64,000 bases of DNA from Salinirubellus salinus (lineage in GTDB: Archaea > Halobacteriota > Halobacteria > Halobacteriales > Haloarculaceae), in the NCBI RefSeq assembly GCF_025231485.1, contig NZ_CP104003.1, positions 1,736,001 through 1,800,000 on the forward strand. Direction: 5' to 3'. The position numbers were made by a program, and so were the translations under genes. The notes beneath the pieces were generated by a model. That model was not told where the DNA came from. It searched no databases and worked only from the letters and a program-made list of their open reading frames with translations. Below are positions 9,311 through 17,919 of the stretch, piece by piece (the stretch's first letter is position 1; each line of letters opens with the position of its first letter).

Positions 9311-10054
9311 TCAGTCAGTGTTACTGAATAGTTCATCGTCGCCACAATTCTCCACCACGTAATGACAGGGTCGACAGAGTGTGACGAGATTATCGAGTAA
9401 GTGCGCGTCGACAGGATACTCGAACGTCCGAACAGGGGTGATGTGGTGAACTTCGAGCGGCTGTTCTGCATCTTCAGCGGCGATACCACACCGTTGACAA
9501 GTGTGGTCGTCACGCTCGAGAGCGGCCCGGCGCGCCGCGATCCAGCCGGTCGTGTAGTACTCTGACGGGGCGACCTTCGAGCTGTGACGGCGTTTGTGGT
9601 CCTCGACGAGCCAGTTGTCGTAGCACTCACGATCGCAGTAGACCCGCTGCTGCCCCTCCGCCTTCGAGCGGTAAACCGCTAATTTCGCACCACAGAATGT
9701 ACAGTCCACCGTCCGTTTTCCCGATTCGTCCCGCCGCCGCGGCCTACACGTCACCGACGGGTCGGCCACGCACGTCGGACAGTAGAGACCGGACTTCTCG
9801 GAGGGGTAGTAGAGAAACGTCGCCCCGCACTCGATGCACTCGGTCTCGGTGTTGCCACGGTTCCAGTCGGCCACGCCGCCCGTGTCGTAGCAGTCGGCGC
9901 AGTAGACGCGTGCCGAATCGGGGTCGTAGAACGGCATCTCGCACGTCGCACAGGTGCAGTTCGCGAGCGGTTCGTCGTGGACTTTGGTGTGGTGCTGGCG
10001 CATCCCGGCGAGAGTCTCGAACGTCCGGTCACAGCTCGGGCAGGGGTGAGTCAT
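9311..10054 (-). CDS. HNH endonuclease with several zinc fingers
   Basis: 247 residues. The N-terminus has a C2H2 finger (CPSCDRTFETLAGMRQHH, about 4-25). Three further CxxC pairs follow: CATCEMPF with CADC, CIECGATF with CPTC, and CTFCGAKL with CDREC. The C-terminal HNH nuclease core is CQRCGI ... LEVHHITPV ... LDNLVTLCRPCH (about 180-235) with its two CxxC zinc ligands. Such proteins bind and cut DNA; in haloarchaea they are often linked to mobile DNA, though many are single conserved genes. Its place 76 bases from a tRNA, with local A/T enrichment and a gene desert upstream, fits a mobile or integrated origin. A TATA-like CGTTTATGA lies 32-40 bases before the ATG. Confidence 0.85.
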   Translation of the reverse strand: MTHPCPSCDRTFETLAGMRQHHTKVHDEPLANCTCATCEMPFYDPDSARVYCADCYDTGGVADWNRGNTETECIECGATFLYYPSEKSGLYCPTCVADPSVTCRPRRRDESGKRTVDCTFCGAKLAVYRSKAEGQQRVYCDRECYDNWLVEDHKRRHSSKVAPSEYYTTGWIAARRAALERDDHTCQRCGIAAEDAEQPLEVHHITPVRTFEYPVDAHLLDNLVTLCRPCHYVVENCGDDELFSNTD

Positions 10055-11671
10055 CGGTATCGACCCCGGGTGGTCTCGCTATCGCTCATAAACGTGTGCG
10101 TCGTGAGCGGGGACGGGTGCGCTCGGAGCGGGGTGGTCGGGGAGGCGAGTCGCCGACTGCGGTATCGCTGGTGAGAGACCCGAGTTCGCCCAGTTTCTGG
10201 TGGGGCGTTACGTGCTCGAGCCCCAGACGTCGAGAGGGGTAGTTGCTGATCGTGGCTGACTGGTGTGTTCGGGTACGTCATACTCGACTGGCGGGGGGCA
10301 CGCTATCGCATGCGCCCCACACCGCCTCGGGGCGGATAGACCGGGGGTCGAAGTCGCCAACGCGAACCGTGCGGCTTCGTCGGGGACCCGGAGTCAGCGA
10401 AGAGCGTCGCCGAGGCGACCGGTCGACGTGCGAGTACGTTGCCTGAGCAGCGCGCTACCGTCGAGGGAACGGTGTTCACGAACGAGGTCGGCTTCAGGTG
10501 GAACTCGACTGTGCAGGGGTCACCGATCGAGCACGACGAGCCGCCGGACGGACGGCGAGTTCGGGGGGCGTACCAACCCGAGCGCGCCCCGAAGCCGTGG
10601 AGGGTCGACACTCGGCGTGGGGCACGGAGGGCGTCCGAGCGCTCCAATCACTCCCGCTCGAGGCACCGTTCGGCCGGACATCCGGCGGACACGCCCGGAA
10701 AAACGGTCCTGATGGACGAATCCGAGTGTCCGGTCGGGCTACCCTCTGGCTGGATGGAGTGGAACGAACGGGTCGAGGTGACACGATGGGCGATACTCAG
10801 ACATCCAGATTCCTGCCTGAGGAACCCGATAGCGACGTGGTTCGACGAGTTCCGAGTCAGTCGTCGAGCGTCGTGTCACCGCTCGTCGAGCGGACCACCA
10901 GTTCCCTGCTGTCGATGGGCAGTTCTCGGACGCGCTTGCCCGGGGGTTCGGGTCGAGTGTCCGGAGGTGAGACGCACCCAGAGCGGCCAAGACGGTTCAC
11001 ACGGGTCGCTGGAGCCGTATCGTCATCTGTTCGAGGAGGTGTCCGGACACTCAGCCAGAACGGCTCTCGCGGCCGTGTCCGCGGGTTTCGAGCTGATCCG
11101 GCGTAGAACGGCGGACACTCGGATACTCGGGACGTCTGTTTATGCACCGAGGTACGTTCTGAGTGTCCGACCTGTTCGTAGAGGTGATAGTATGGTACCC
11201 CGTACGGTTCGGCACTGAGGCCGGGGTCGTCGTGACTGGCCACGGTGCGATGGGCTCCAGTCGAATCGATGGTCACCGATCGTGATCAGGTCACTAGACA
11301 CTCGTCACCGAGCGGGGCGGCCCGCCGCGGCGTCAGGTTCGGTCGTCGGTCGCTCGGAGGGCCGCGGGCGCACCCACGCGAAGCGACAGCTGTTCCGTGG
11401 CGTGCCCGGGGCTGGGGCTACCGATACGCTCCACGAGGCACGGGTCGGGGGCGACGACTGGCTTGTCAGTGGACGCCTCGGACGGGCGGGGCCTGCGAGG
11501 CTGGCGTGGCGCCGTTCGGCCACGGCCGTGTGGTGTCTCCTCGACCTCGTGGGGGCCGGGTGCGTGAGTCCGGTACCTCGGTGTGGTCCAGTTTGGCGAC
11601 CACTCGCCGTGGTCCCGCACGCGCGGCGTCACGACCCGAACCTCATCGACGATCGATGGGGGAAGGTGCAG
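10055..11671. other. 1.6 kb without a convincing gene, beside tRNA-Glu / HNH
   Basis: Several open frames run through here on both strands, but their products are basic, rich in Ser/Arg/Pro and lack the acidic bias and third-position GC pattern of the real genes on either side. No frame gives a recognisable domain. The stretch holds five exact copies of a 9-mer (see separate entry), a TATA-like GTTTATGC at 11138-11145, and an 8-codon ORF at 11192-11218. It may be a decayed island, a regulatory region, or DNA coding for RNA. I see no RNase P or SRP RNA signatures. Confidence 0.55.
10724..11169. repeat. Cluster of GAGTGTCCG / CGGACACTC 9-mers
   Basis: Exact copies occur at 10724-10732 (+), 10955-10963 (+), 11044-11052 (-), 11112-11120 (-) and 11161-11169 (+). 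The third sits inside a perfect 12-base palindrome GTGTCCGGACAC (11039-11050). Near matches with the CGACACTCG or CGGACA core lie at 10606, 10675, 10685, 11074 and 11297. Five copies in under 450 bases is far above chance for a 9-mer. Spacing is irregular, so this is not a tandem repeat or CRISPR; it resembles a set of binding sites. Confidence 0.65.
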
Positions 11672-12562
11672 TCAGGAGCGCTCCACGTCGCTCGCCGGGG
11701 GGTTCGACCCGTACAGCGCGGGGACCCAGTTCTGGCTGTCGATGGCCGGGCGCTCGTAGTTCGGGTCCGTCTGCCGCTCGGGGAGCTGGGTCGGCTCGGG
11801 CATGGTGTCTTCGTAGTCGATCTGTGAGAGGAGGTGACTGATGCAGTTGAGCCGGGCGTGTTTCTTCACGTCGGCGTTGATGACGTACCACGGCGAGTCC
11901 GCCGTGTCTGTGTGGGTGAACATCGCGTCCTTCGCGCGGGAGTACTCGACCCAGCGTTCCCGGGCCTCGAGGTCGATCGGACTGAGTTTCCAGCGTCGTT
12001 TCGGGTCGTTGCTCCGCTTCTGGAAGCGTCGCTCCTGTTCCTCGTCGCTGATGGAGAACCAGTACTTGAGGAGGATGATCCCCGAGCGCTGCAACATCCG
12101 CTCGAACTCGGGGGCACTCCGGAGGAACTCCCGGTACTCATCGTCGGTGCAGAAGTCCATCACCCGTTCGACGGTGGCGCGGTTGTACCACGAGCGGTCG
12201 AACAGGACCATCTCGCCTGCGGCGGGGAGGTGCTCGACGTAGCGCTGGAAGTACCACTGGGTCTGCTCGCGTTCGGTGGGCTTGTCGAGCGCGACGACCT
12301 TCACCACCCGCGAGCTCGTCCGACGGGTGATGCGGTGGATCGTCCCACCCTTGCCGGCCGCGTCTCGGCCGTCGAAACACACGACGACGCGGAGGCCCTG
12401 CTCTCTGACCCACATCTGGAGTCTGACGAGCTCCTCCTGCAGCCGCTCGAGTTCGCGCTTGTAGTACTTCTTCTTGATCTTGCCACTGTCCTTGTAGAGG
12501 TCGTCCTCGTCGGCGGTGTGCAACACGGACTCCTCGGCCGGCAATACGGGGTGTTCGGTCAT
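11672..12562 (-). CDS. ppk2: Polyphosphate kinase 2 family protein
   Basis: 296 residues, a single PPK2 domain of normal length. The P-loop-like FDGRDAAGKGGTIHRI lies near residues 59-74, followed by the conserved FDRSWYNRATVE (about 120-131), which contributes the lid and polyphosphate contacts, and KYWFSISDEEQERRF. PPK2 enzymes transfer phosphate between polyphosphate and nucleoside di- or monophosphates, usually making GTP or ATP from polyphosphate. I set the start at ATG 12562 (MTEHPVLPAE) because upstream residues are not acidic. The gene stands alone; the CHAD and CYTH-like genes at 3.7-5.4 kb are possible functional partners. Confidence 0.92.
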   Translation of the reverse strand: MTEHPVLPAEESVLHTADEDDLYKDSGKIKKKYYKRELERLQEELVRLQMWVREQGLRVVVCFDGRDAAGKGGTIHRITRRTSSRVVKVVALDKPTEREQTQWYFQRYVEHLPAAGEMVLFDRSWYNRATVERVMDFCTDDEYREFLRSAPEFERMLQRSGIILLKYWFSISDEEQERRFQKRSNDPKRRWKLSPIDLEARERWVEYSRAKDAMFTHTDTADSPWYVINADVKKHARLNCISHLLSQIDYEDTMPEPTQLPERQTDPNYERPAIDSQNWVPALYGSNPPASDVERS

Positions 12563-13011
12563 CGACCTCGCCTCGCGTGGGTACGGCGAGGCCGCATCGA
12601 GCCATCCATAGCGCGTGGTCAGTGGGCAGGGTAGATAACCGTCACCTCGCAGTGAAGCTCGATTTCGCGGGGGAACTCCGTGAACCGGTCGCCGCTCACG
12701 TCGACAGCGACCGCAGCCGTCGGCACCGGTGGCGCCACGGACGAACGGCACCGTGCTGGTCGGCTGTGAGGTGCGTACTGTCTCGTGGGAGCCGCTCGGA
12801 CCGGGTCGGCGGCCGCATAGAGGAGACGGGCCACCCCTCCGGTACACCCGTGACGGTCTCCTCGGCGGTCACGGTCCGCAGAGGGTCGATTCACCATCGA
12901 AATGCGACGCAGAGCCCGGTACTCGCGTCGTGGTGGAACTCACACGTACGACGGCGTGAGCACCCACTCGCGTGACCGCGAGTGCCACGAGCCGTGTGAG
13001 CCTTCGGCCAC
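12563..13011. other. 449 bases between ppk2 and the transducer gene
   Basis: No credible ORF. The only structure found is an 8-base-pair inverted repeat near the end of the transducer gene (separate entry) and a CCTCGCC/GGCGAGG pair (about 12566-12592) in the ppk2 upstream region. The rest is unremarkable. Confidence 0.5.
12965..12984 (-). terminator. Perfect hairpin after the transducer gene
   Basis: CACTCGCG and CGCGAGTG flank the loop TGAC, a perfect 8-base-pair stem. It starts 28 bases beyond the transducer stop codon on the minus strand and could protect or end that mRNA. No T-run follows, so a terminator role is only suggested. Confidence 0.35.
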
Positions 13012-14952
13012 TCAGTCGGCCGGCTGGACGCTCCCGCCTGCGTCACCGTCAGCCTCGCCGCGCACGCTGAAGCGAGCGAGGAGCTGCTGGAGTCGGTCGG
13101 CCCGCTCGTTGAGCCCACTCACGGTCGTGCTGACCTCGCCGACGGTGGCAGTCTGCTCCTCGGCGGCGGCGGAGACGCTGGCGGCCCTGTCGGCGCTCTC
13201 GACGCCGATGTCCGAGACGTCGTTCACCCGCGCGACGACCTCCTCGGCGGTCGTCGCCTGGTCGTCGGTCGCCTGGCTGATCTCCCGGATGCCAGCGTTG
13301 GCCTCGGCGGCGTGTTCACGGACCGTCGTGAACGCCTCGGTCACCTCCGAGACAGCTGCGACCCCCTCCTCCATGTGGTGGGTCGCCTCGCGGGCCTCCT
13401 CGACGGTCTCGGCGGTCTGGGTCTGGGTCTCGGTCACGAGCTGTTCGATCTCGCTGGCGGACGCCTGTGTCTCCTCGGCCAGCTGCTTGACCTCCTCGGC
13501 GACGACGGCGAACCCGTCGCCTGCGGCGCCGCCGTCGGCCCCCTGACCAGCACGGGCGGCCTCGATGTTCGCGTTGAGCGCGAGTAGGTTCGTCTGTTGG
13601 GCAATCTCGCCGATGAAGCCGGTTATCTCACCGATGTCGGCCATCTTCGCGTCGAGGCGCTCGATGTTCGCGACGGTGGTGTCCAGCGCCGTCTCGACGG
13701 TGTGGACGTTCTCGATGGCCGTCTCGGCGGTCTCGACACTCTCGTCGGCGACCGTGGCGGTCTCGTCGGCGGTGTTCGCGACCGTGTCGGCCGACGCCGC
13801 GATCTCCTCGACCGTCGCCGAGAGGTCGGTCATCTCGTCGACCGCTCGCCGGAGCATCTCGCGTTGCTCGTCGGTCCCGTCGGCGATCTCCTGGACGGAG
13901 TGGCTGACGTCCTCGCTGGCCCGCTCGATCTCCGTGACGCTGGTGTCGACGACGTCGCTCTCGGCCGCGACCTCGCGTGCGAACGACTGTATCTCGCGCA
14001 TCGTCCGGTCGGTCTCGGCCACCATCTCGTTGAACGCGGCCGCGACCTTCGACATCGCCTCGCTCTCGGCGTCCTCGTCGAGTCGAACGGTCAGGTCGCC
14101 GTCGGCCGCCCGTGCCATCGCGGCGCTGTAGGTCTGGGCGCGCGTCTCCAGCCGCTCGTTCAGTTCCTCGACCGCCGCCCGCTGCTCGCGGGCGTCGGCC
14201 TGCGCGGCCTCGGCCTCGGCGCGGGCCTGCTGGACCTCCGCTTTCTGCCGTTCGAGGTCGTCTATTTCCGCACGCTTGGCCTCCACCTCGGCGAGTTGCT
14301 CTTCGACCCGTTCGCGCGACTGTTCCGTGGAGATCCACTGGGTGACCAGTCCGACGGCACCGGCCAAGACGAACACCGCGTGGATACCCCCCCAGACGAA
14401 CGGTCGCTCCTGTGCAGCGACGTGGTTGTAGACGTGCGCGGGGTCGACGACACCGAAGATGCCGTGTGAGATGGCGACGAAGGCGATACCCAGCACGAAC
14501 GGCAGCCAGTCCTCGTACAGCGCGAGGAACACGGTCGCGACGAAGAAGTGAAAGTGCGCCTCGATGAACCCGCCCGAGAACGCCACGAGCGTCATCGAAC
14601 AGAGCACGAGCGCGAACGACGCCAGCCCGGTCCGCAGCCGCCGGCCGAGCCGCGGGACCAGCGCGAACCCGGCCACCGCGGCGACGAGTCCGGGCTGTGC
14701 GAGGACCCGCCAGAACGGCGTCTCCGGGAAGGTCGCGCCGGTCACGAGTGTGTCGGTCCCGGAGTACAGCCCCAGCGCCACTAGCACCGGGACGTGGGCG
14801 AACACCGCGAGGACGATGTTTCGGTGCCGTCTCGCCCACACCCCCTCGGAGATGGTGTCCCCGCTCGGGATGTACCGGAGGAGTTCCCCCAGTGACGACA
14901 GCTGCTCGGTACCACGCACGTTCGGTGTGTTTCCGTCGACCGCTCCGGCCAT
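13012..14952 (-). CDS. Methyl-accepting chemotaxis-type transducer with 6-TM input domain
   Basis: 646 residues. Five or six hydrophobic helices occupy about 45-205. They include the motif [19 protein letters not shown], seen in the membrane input domains of bacterial and archaeal MCPs and GGDEF proteins. A coiled-coil linker (about 210-275) leads to a HAMP-like segment ([13 protein letters not shown]) and a methyl-accepting domain with the conserved hairpin tip [20 protein letters not shown] and [15 protein letters not shown]. It should signal to CheA/CheW elsewhere on the chromosome. No che genes are adjacent. The stimulus is unknown; the His pair in the membrane could bind metal or haem, which is speculation. 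Confidence 0.9.
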   Translation of the reverse strand: MAGAVDGNTPNVRGTEQLSSLGELLRYIPSGDTISEGVWARRHRNIVLAVFAHVPVLVALGLYSGTDTLVTGATFPETPFWRVLAQPGLVAAVAGFALVPRLGRRLRTGLASFALVLCSMTLVAFSGGFIEAHFHFFVATVFLALYEDWLPFVLGIAFVAISHGIFGVVDPAHVYNHVAAQERPFVWGGIHAVFVLAGAVGLVTQWISTEQSRERVEEQLAEVEAKRAEIDDLERQKAEVQQARAEAEAAQADAREQRAAVEELNERLETRAQTYSAAMARAADGDLTVRLDEDAESEAMSKVAAAFNEMVAETDRTMREIQSFAREVAAESDVVDTSVTEIERASEDVSHSVQEIADGTDEQREMLRRAVDEMTDLSATVEEIAASADTVANTADETATVADESVETAETAIENVHTVETALDTTVANIERLDAKMADIGEITGFIGEIAQQTNLLALNANIEAARAGQGADGGAAGDGFAVVAEEVKQLAEETQASASEIEQLVTETQTQTAETVEEAREATHHMEEGVAAVSEVTEAFTTVREHAAEANAGIREISQATDDQATTAEEVVARVNDVSDIGVESADRAASVSAAAEEQTATVGEVSTTVSGLNERADRLQQLLARFSVRGEADGDAGGSVQPAD

Positions 14953-15128
14953 ACACCGACCATTCGTGTCGTAAAAATAAGCACTACGGCCACATTATCT
15001 GGTTTGAGAATTCCACGGGGCGCGATTGGGGTACCGGACGGGAGTGAACTGCACGACTGACAGCCACCGATTGCGGCAACCCTCCCCGCAACTCCCGCGG
15101 CTATCCACCCACGCCACCAGGAGTCGGT

Positions 15129-15992
15129 ATGCACCGGGGCGCCCCGCTCTGTCTCTTCGTCCTCCTCGCACTCGCGGGGTGCGGGGCCGTCCTCCCGGGT
15201 GGTGGTCCGAGCGCCGCGACGACGCCGACGGCCACCCCCGCACCGGTTCCGGTCGACGACGGCGAGACACGCACGCTCCCGCCGGGTGTCGGGCCTGAGC
15301 GCGTCGACGCTGCGCGCCTCGCCGAGGTAACCGCCCGGAGCGTCCGCGGCGAGACCATCCGGTTCCAGTTCGACCAGCGTGAGGCCCGCCCGGAGTTCTC
15401 GCTCGGGACGGTGTACGTCGGGCCACGCCTGACCGTCGAGGCCGTGGCCGCGGACCGCTACACCGTCCGGGTCGAGGAGGTGAACGAGCGTGGCGGTGGG
15501 CTCTCCATCGAGACCTTCGAGAACGCCACGTACGTCACGCCCGACGGGACCTACCGGTACGATGGAGAGAACGTCACGGTCGCCGGGGCCGAGGACGCGT
15601 ACGGGCGGCCGTCGCGGCTGGCCGCCACGTACGTCGAGACGTACCTGGACGTGGAGACGGTGGAAGTCCGCCGCCTCGGGAACGGGAGCGTGGTCGTCGA
15701 GGGCGAGGGCGGGCAGGCGGTGAACGGGACGGACTACTCGGTCCGGGCGGTCGTCGGCCCCGACGGGGTGGTCCGGTCGTTCGAGGGCATCTACACCCGC
15801 GACGGTCGGGTGCAGTTCGCCACGTTCTCGCTGTCGCCCCGGGATGCGTTCCAGCCGCCCGAGTGGTACCGGGCGGCGACCGTCACCGCGAGTCCGACGG
15901 CCACGGCGGCGACGGCGGTACCGGCCACGACGGCGACCGGTGACGGGAACGAGAACGCGAACGGGACGGTGACCCCGACCCCGACGCCGTGA
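15129..15992 (+). CDS. Lipoprotein, DUF7537-like
   Basis: 287 residues. A short signal peptide ends in the lipobox LAGC (Cys at about residue 18), so the mature protein should be lipid-anchored outside the cell. A Thr/Pro/Ala linker leads to a beta-rich domain of about 180 residues, with repeated strand patterns such as YTVRVEEVNERGG, ETFENATYVTPDGTYRYDG and VNGTDYSVRAVVGPDG. It ends in a low-complexity Thr/Ala/Pro tail. The arrangement matches a common haloarchaeal lipoprotein family of unknown job. A single gene that converges with the small membrane protein gene at 16014. Confidence 0.75.
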   Translation: MHRGAPLCLFVLLALAGCGAVLPGGGPSAATTPTATPAPVPVDDGETRTLPPGVGPERVDAARLAEVTARSVRGETIRFQFDQREARPEFSLGTVYVGPRLTVEAVAADRYTVRVEEVNERGGGLSIETFENATYVTPDGTYRYDGENVTVAGAEDAYGRPSRLAATYVETYLDVETVEVRRLGNGSVVVEGEGGQAVNGTDYSVRAVVGPDGVVRSFEGIYTRDGRVQFATFSLSPRDAFQPPEWYRAATVTASPTATAATAVPATTATGDGNENANGTVTPTPTP

Positions 15993-16013
15993 CCGTGCGG
16001 CGGGCGGCCGTCG

Positions 16014-16238
16014 TCAGGTGAGTTCCGCGAGGAAGAGCAGCACGCTGGGGGCGACCAGCAGCACGACGCCGACGAGCAGCAGGAGCGCCGGGAGCACGAG
16101 CAGTCCCGCGTCGGTCAGGAGCCACATCCCCAGGCCGGCGAGCAGGAACAGCACCCCGAGGAGCCGGAGGAGCCACGTGAACGCGCCTTCCAGTTCGGAG
16201 TCCGCGACCAGTTCGGCGGCTTCGAGCGCTTCTTCCAT
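16014..16238 (-). CDS. Small two-helix membrane protein, 74 aa
   Basis: An acidic N-terminal amphipathic part (MEEALEAAELVADSELEG) precedes two close hydrophobic helices (TWLLRLLGVLFLLAGLGMWL and LLVLPALLLLVGVVLLVA). The start at ATG 16238 is preferred because residues encoded further upstream are atypical. It is transcribed divergently from the ZIP transporter gene. No family recognised; small membrane proteins of this type are common in haloarchaea. Confidence 0.6.
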   Translation of the reverse strand: MEEALEAAELVADSELEGAFTWLLRLLGVLFLLAGLGMWLLTDAGLLVLPALLLLVGVVLLVAPSVLLFLAELT

Positions 16239-16403
16239 GGGCGTGTGCGGACTCGCCAGCCCCGTCAATCCTGTGGCCGTGGGCGCGTCGGAATCGGTGC
16301 GGAGGGGGCGAATCGAGTGGCGACCGTCGGTGCTCAAGGTTCAAGTCGACGGGTATCGACTCGCCACCACGATGCGTACATCGGAGCCGCCGACGGGGGT
16401 GTC

Positions 16404-17249
16404 GTGGTGGTAGTCGTCGGTGCAGTGACGGACTCGTTCGTCCGACTGGTCGGGACCGACCCCGTCGTCCAGGGGCTGGTCGGCGGTATCGTCATCGCCG
16501 CGCTGAACCTCGTCGGCGCGTCGCTCGTCTTCGTCGTCCGCGATCCCTCGGACCGGCTGCTCGACGCCGCGCTCGGGTTCGCCGCCGGCGTGATGCTCGC
16601 GGCCTCGTTCACGAGCCTCATCATCCCCGGCATCGAGCAGTACTCGGGCGGCGACCCGATACCGGTGCTGGTGGGGCTGGCGCTCGGGGCGCTGTTCCTC
16701 GACCGGGCGGACGGCCTCGTCCCGCACGCCCACTACCTCGTCACGGGCGAGCGCCGCTCGGACGCGGCGAACCCGAGCGAGTCACTCCCCGTGAGCGAGG
16801 AGCGACTGGCGGGCGTCGTGCTGTTCGTCCTCGCCATCACGCTCCACAACATGCCCGAGGGACTCGCGGTGGGCGTCGGCTTCGGCAGCGGTGACCTCGG
16901 GACCGCCATCCCCCTGATGCTGGCCATCGGCATCCAGAACATCCCCGAGGGCCTCGCGGTGTCGGTCGCGGCAGTGAACGCCGGACTGGACCGGCGGTCG
17001 TACGCCGCGTTCGCCGGCATCCGGTCGGGGCTGGTGGAGATACCGCTGGCCGTCCTCGGCGCGTACGCGGTCCAGACCGTCTCCGTGCTCCTCCCGTACG
17101 CGATGGGGTTCGCCGCCGGTGCGATGCTGTTCGTCATCAGCGACGAGATCGTGCCCGAGACCCACACCCGTGGCCACGAGCGGGTCGCCACGCTCGGGAC
17201 GATGCTCGGCGTCGTCGTGATGCTCTATCTCGACATCTCGCTGGGGTAG
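16404..17249 (+). CDS. ZIP family metal transporter
   Basis: About 281 residues from a GTG near 16404; the exact start is uncertain because GTG codons also occur at 16407 and 16425 and no clear TATA box is seen. Eight membrane helices are expected. The two ZIP signature helices are present: HNMPEGLAVGVGFGSG and QNIPEGLAVSVAAVN, which carry the His/Asn/Glu metal-site residues. ZIP proteins import divalent metals, chiefly zinc, sometimes iron or manganese. A short His-poor loop (ERRSDAANPSESLPVSEERL) joins the two halves. No regulator is adjacent. Confidence 0.9.
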   Translation: MVVVVGAVTDSFVRLVGTDPVVQGLVGGIVIAALNLVGASLVFVVRDPSDRLLDAALGFAAGVMLAASFTSLIIPGIEQYSGGDPIPVLVGLALGALFLDRADGLVPHAHYLVTGERRSDAANPSESLPVSEERLAGVVLFVLAITLHNMPEGLAVGVGFGSGDLGTAIPLMLAIGIQNIPEGLAVSVAAVNAGLDRRSYAAFAGIRSGLVEIPLAVLGAYAVQTVSVLLPYAMGFAAGAMLFVISDEIVPETHTRGHERVATLGTMLGVVVMLYLDISLG

Positions 17250-17278
17250 TCGACCGGCGTCTGCGGCCACGCCCCCGT

Positions 17279-17815
17279 CTACGCCCCGTCCGTCTCATCC
17301 GGGGGTTCGGCGTCGCTCGGGCCACCCAGCGGGAACGCGACGTGACCGGCCCCACGCTGGAGCCCCTCGACGAGCGACCCGAGGACGGTCGTCGTCACCT
17401 GCTCGGCCAGCTGGAGTCCCCGGAGTGGCCCGAACACGAACAGGCCGAACAGGCTCCGGACCGGGTGCGAGACCGCCTCGCGGGTGTACTCCGGCGTGTC
17501 GACCGCGAGGTGCCTGACCGGCCGGTAGCGGGGGTTGTGCCGGTCGAGTTCGACCGTCCAGTGGTCGGCGTACTCGCGTATCTGGACGTGCGGTCCGCGC
17601 TCGTCCTCGCGGTAGACACGCCACGCGCCCTTGTGGACCGAGAGGGGGACGTTGGCGCGACGCAGCGGGATGTCCGGCAACGACGGCTCGGCCCACTTCG
17701 GGACCGTCACCTCGCCGTCCGGCAGGGCGTAACGGACCGTCGCGAGCGCGGCGGGCCACGACTCCGCCTCGAGCGTCGGGCGCGAGTCCGACCGGGACCG
17801 GGTGTTCGACTCCAC
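17279..17815 (-). CDS. Haloarchaeal hypothetical protein, 178 aa
   Basis: A soluble, Arg- and Glu-rich protein. It starts at GTG 17815 (MESNTRSRSD), 21 bases downstream of a TATA-like CGACTTATCGGG, as in a leaderless mRNA. Visible features are PDGEVTVPKWAEPSLPDIP, HVQIREYADHWTVELDRHNP and a more hydrophobic segment RSLFGLFVFGPLRGLQLAEQ near 125-145 that may sit on the membrane. I do not recognise the family. It is divergent from the MutS-like gene, with a 104-base shared upstream region. Confidence 0.65.
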   Translation of the reverse strand: MESNTRSRSDSRPTLEAESWPAALATVRYALPDGEVTVPKWAEPSLPDIPLRRANVPLSVHKGAWRVYREDERGPHVQIREYADHWTVELDRHNPRYRPVRHLAVDTPEYTREAVSHPVRSLFGLFVFGPLRGLQLAEQVTTTVLGSLVEGLQRGAGHVAFPLGGPSDAEPPDETDGA

Positions 17816-17919
17816 ACCCGAGGTAGGCGGCCGGACCCGATAAGTCGCCGCCCGGCGGGGGCCAACCACGACGGGGCGTGACAGCACGCTTAACCCGTCG
17901 CCGGGACACCCACCGACGA

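Noticed and set aside
10498-11106. 202-codon ORF in the gene desert
   Set aside because: Ser/Arg/Thr-rich product, no domain, weak third-position GC pattern and no clear promoter. Other frames there are equally long.
10857-11276. 139-codon minus-strand ORF over the repeat cluster
   Set aside because: Composition unlike haloarchaeal proteins and it contains the 9-mer repeats in several frames.
10600-11310. GAGTGTCCG cluster as a replication origin (ORB)
   Set aside because: No long G-tailed ORB repeats, no A/T-rich unwinding stretch and no orc1/cdc6 gene nearby.
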